From Rhodopseudomonas palustris (lineage in GTDB: Bacteria; Pseudomonadota; Alphaproteobacteria; Rhizobiales; Xanthobacteraceae), in contig NZ_CP041387.1 of NCBI RefSeq assembly GCF_007005445.1, positions 3,311,001 to 3,375,000 of the forward strand: a stretch of DNA of 64,000 nucleotides, written 5' to 3'. The notes beneath the pieces are model-generated. The model saw only the letters and a program-made list of their open reading frames with translations, made no database searches and had not been told where the DNA came from. The position numbers and the translations under genes are program-made. Positions within the stretch are counted from its first letter, which is position 1, and each line of letters begins with the position of its first letter. Of this stretch, positions 63,652 through 64,000 are shown piece after piece.

Positions 63652-64000
63652 CAATGTCGCCGTTCCCGGTCACCGGCGGCCGGCAGTGAGCTGGAAGGTC
63701 CGGCACCAGGCTCGGTGCGGCGTCGTGCGCGGCGCGGCAGATGACGCGGTTGCGGCCAGCATGTTTGGCGTCGTACAGCGCCTGGTCGGCGGCCTTCATC
63801 AGCTCGGAGACGTCGTCCATCCCCGGCAGCGCGGTGGCGACGCCGATGCTGACGGTGGCCGGAATGCTGCGCGACGCCACCACCAGCGCGTTGGCGGCGA
63901 CCTCGCGGCGCAGGCGCTCGGCCACAACCTGGGCCTGCGCCAGATCAGTCTCCGGCAGCAGCAGCGCGAACTCCTCGCCGCCGAGCCGCGCCAGCACGTC
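63620..64000 (-). CDS. GGDEF diguanylate cyclase, C-terminal fragment
   Basis: This frame is cut by the right edge; its 5' end is outside the window. The visible 127 residues begin DMLARLGGEEFALLLPETD, where GGEEF is the active-site motif, followed by ATVSIGVATA and MKAADQALYDAKHAGRNRV. The intact motif indicates active c-di-GMP synthesis. A ~30-residue tail follows the domain. Its stop lies inside the end of the giant helicase gene. Confidence 0.9.
   Translation of the reverse strand, partial: DVLARLGGEEFALLLPETDLAQAQVVAERLRREVAANALVVASRSIPATVSIGVATALPGMDDVSELMKAADQALYDAKHAGRNRVICRAAHDAAPSLVPDLPAHCRPPVTGNGDIVTSSRLARSR

Overview
The window is GC-rich, with short intergenic gaps and many genes in overlapping or back-to-back pairs. 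Its gene content points to a Rhizobiales alphaproteobacterium, most likely Rhodopseudomonas palustris or a close relative. The clues are a thioredoxin-reductase-like ferredoxin-NADP reductase beside a 2Fe-2S ferredoxin, a giant GPR-type polar growth protein, a Rhodobacter-type PmtA, and a palindromic intergenic repeat of the kind common in Bradyrhizobiaceae. The species call is an inference from gene content and was not checked by a search.

Layout. 1-2500: the end of a UPF0104-type membrane protein and a secreted SGNH hydrolase. 2500-7110: a DUF2147 exported protein and a small surface-polysaccharide island (O-antigen ligase, a GT4 and a GT2 glycosyltransferase). 7136-10700: a ClC chloride channel/transporter, ferredoxin-NADP reductase, a thioesterase and a 2Fe-2S ferredoxin. 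10789-18700: an orphan Hpt protein, a 2045-residue coiled-coil GPR-like protein behind a strong CtrA-type site, and a NYN/OST-HTH protein. 18881-21821: a retrograde lipid transport operon (mlaE with fused STAS domain, mlaF, mlaD). 21926-26750: dipeptide epimerase, MFS transporter, a Pro/Ala-rich acidic protein and a threonine-dehydratase-like PLP enzyme. 26795-30640: a lipid cluster (GT4, LpxH-like phosphoesterase, PmtA), then thiD and a stand-alone Lrp/AsnC ligand-binding domain. 30643-35060: a xanthine-oxidase-family molybdopterin subunit with two c-type cytochromes, and a tiny secreted Arg-Gly-rich protein. 35487-43500: a NodU-type carbamoyltransferase, murJ, and sugar-nucleotide enzymes. 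43551-53620: the LPS block, with a WecA/WbpL-like initiating transferase, a WbpM-like dehydratase, the full ADP-heptose route (gmhA, hldE, gmhB, hldD), heptosyltransferases waaC and waaF, and galE. 53742-57380: an MsbA-like exporter, a fumarylacetoacetase-family protein, a 45-residue membrane peptide and an SDR. 57697-63651: a 1984-residue putative defence protein. The window ends in a truncated GGDEF protein.

The genes combine into an envelope-building programme. ADP-heptose is made and transferred to the inner core. An undecaprenyl-linked polysaccharide is started, decorated and ligated. Lipids are made, flipped (MsbA-like, MurJ) and trafficked (MlaEFD). Polar growth is probably organised by the GPR-like protein under CtrA. 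The most interesting system is the single-gene fusion of a transglutaminase-like domain, DUF4011, an SF1 helicase, a Vsr-like nuclease and DUF3320 at 57697-63651. Its nearest known relative appears to be the Hhe class of anti-phage proteins.
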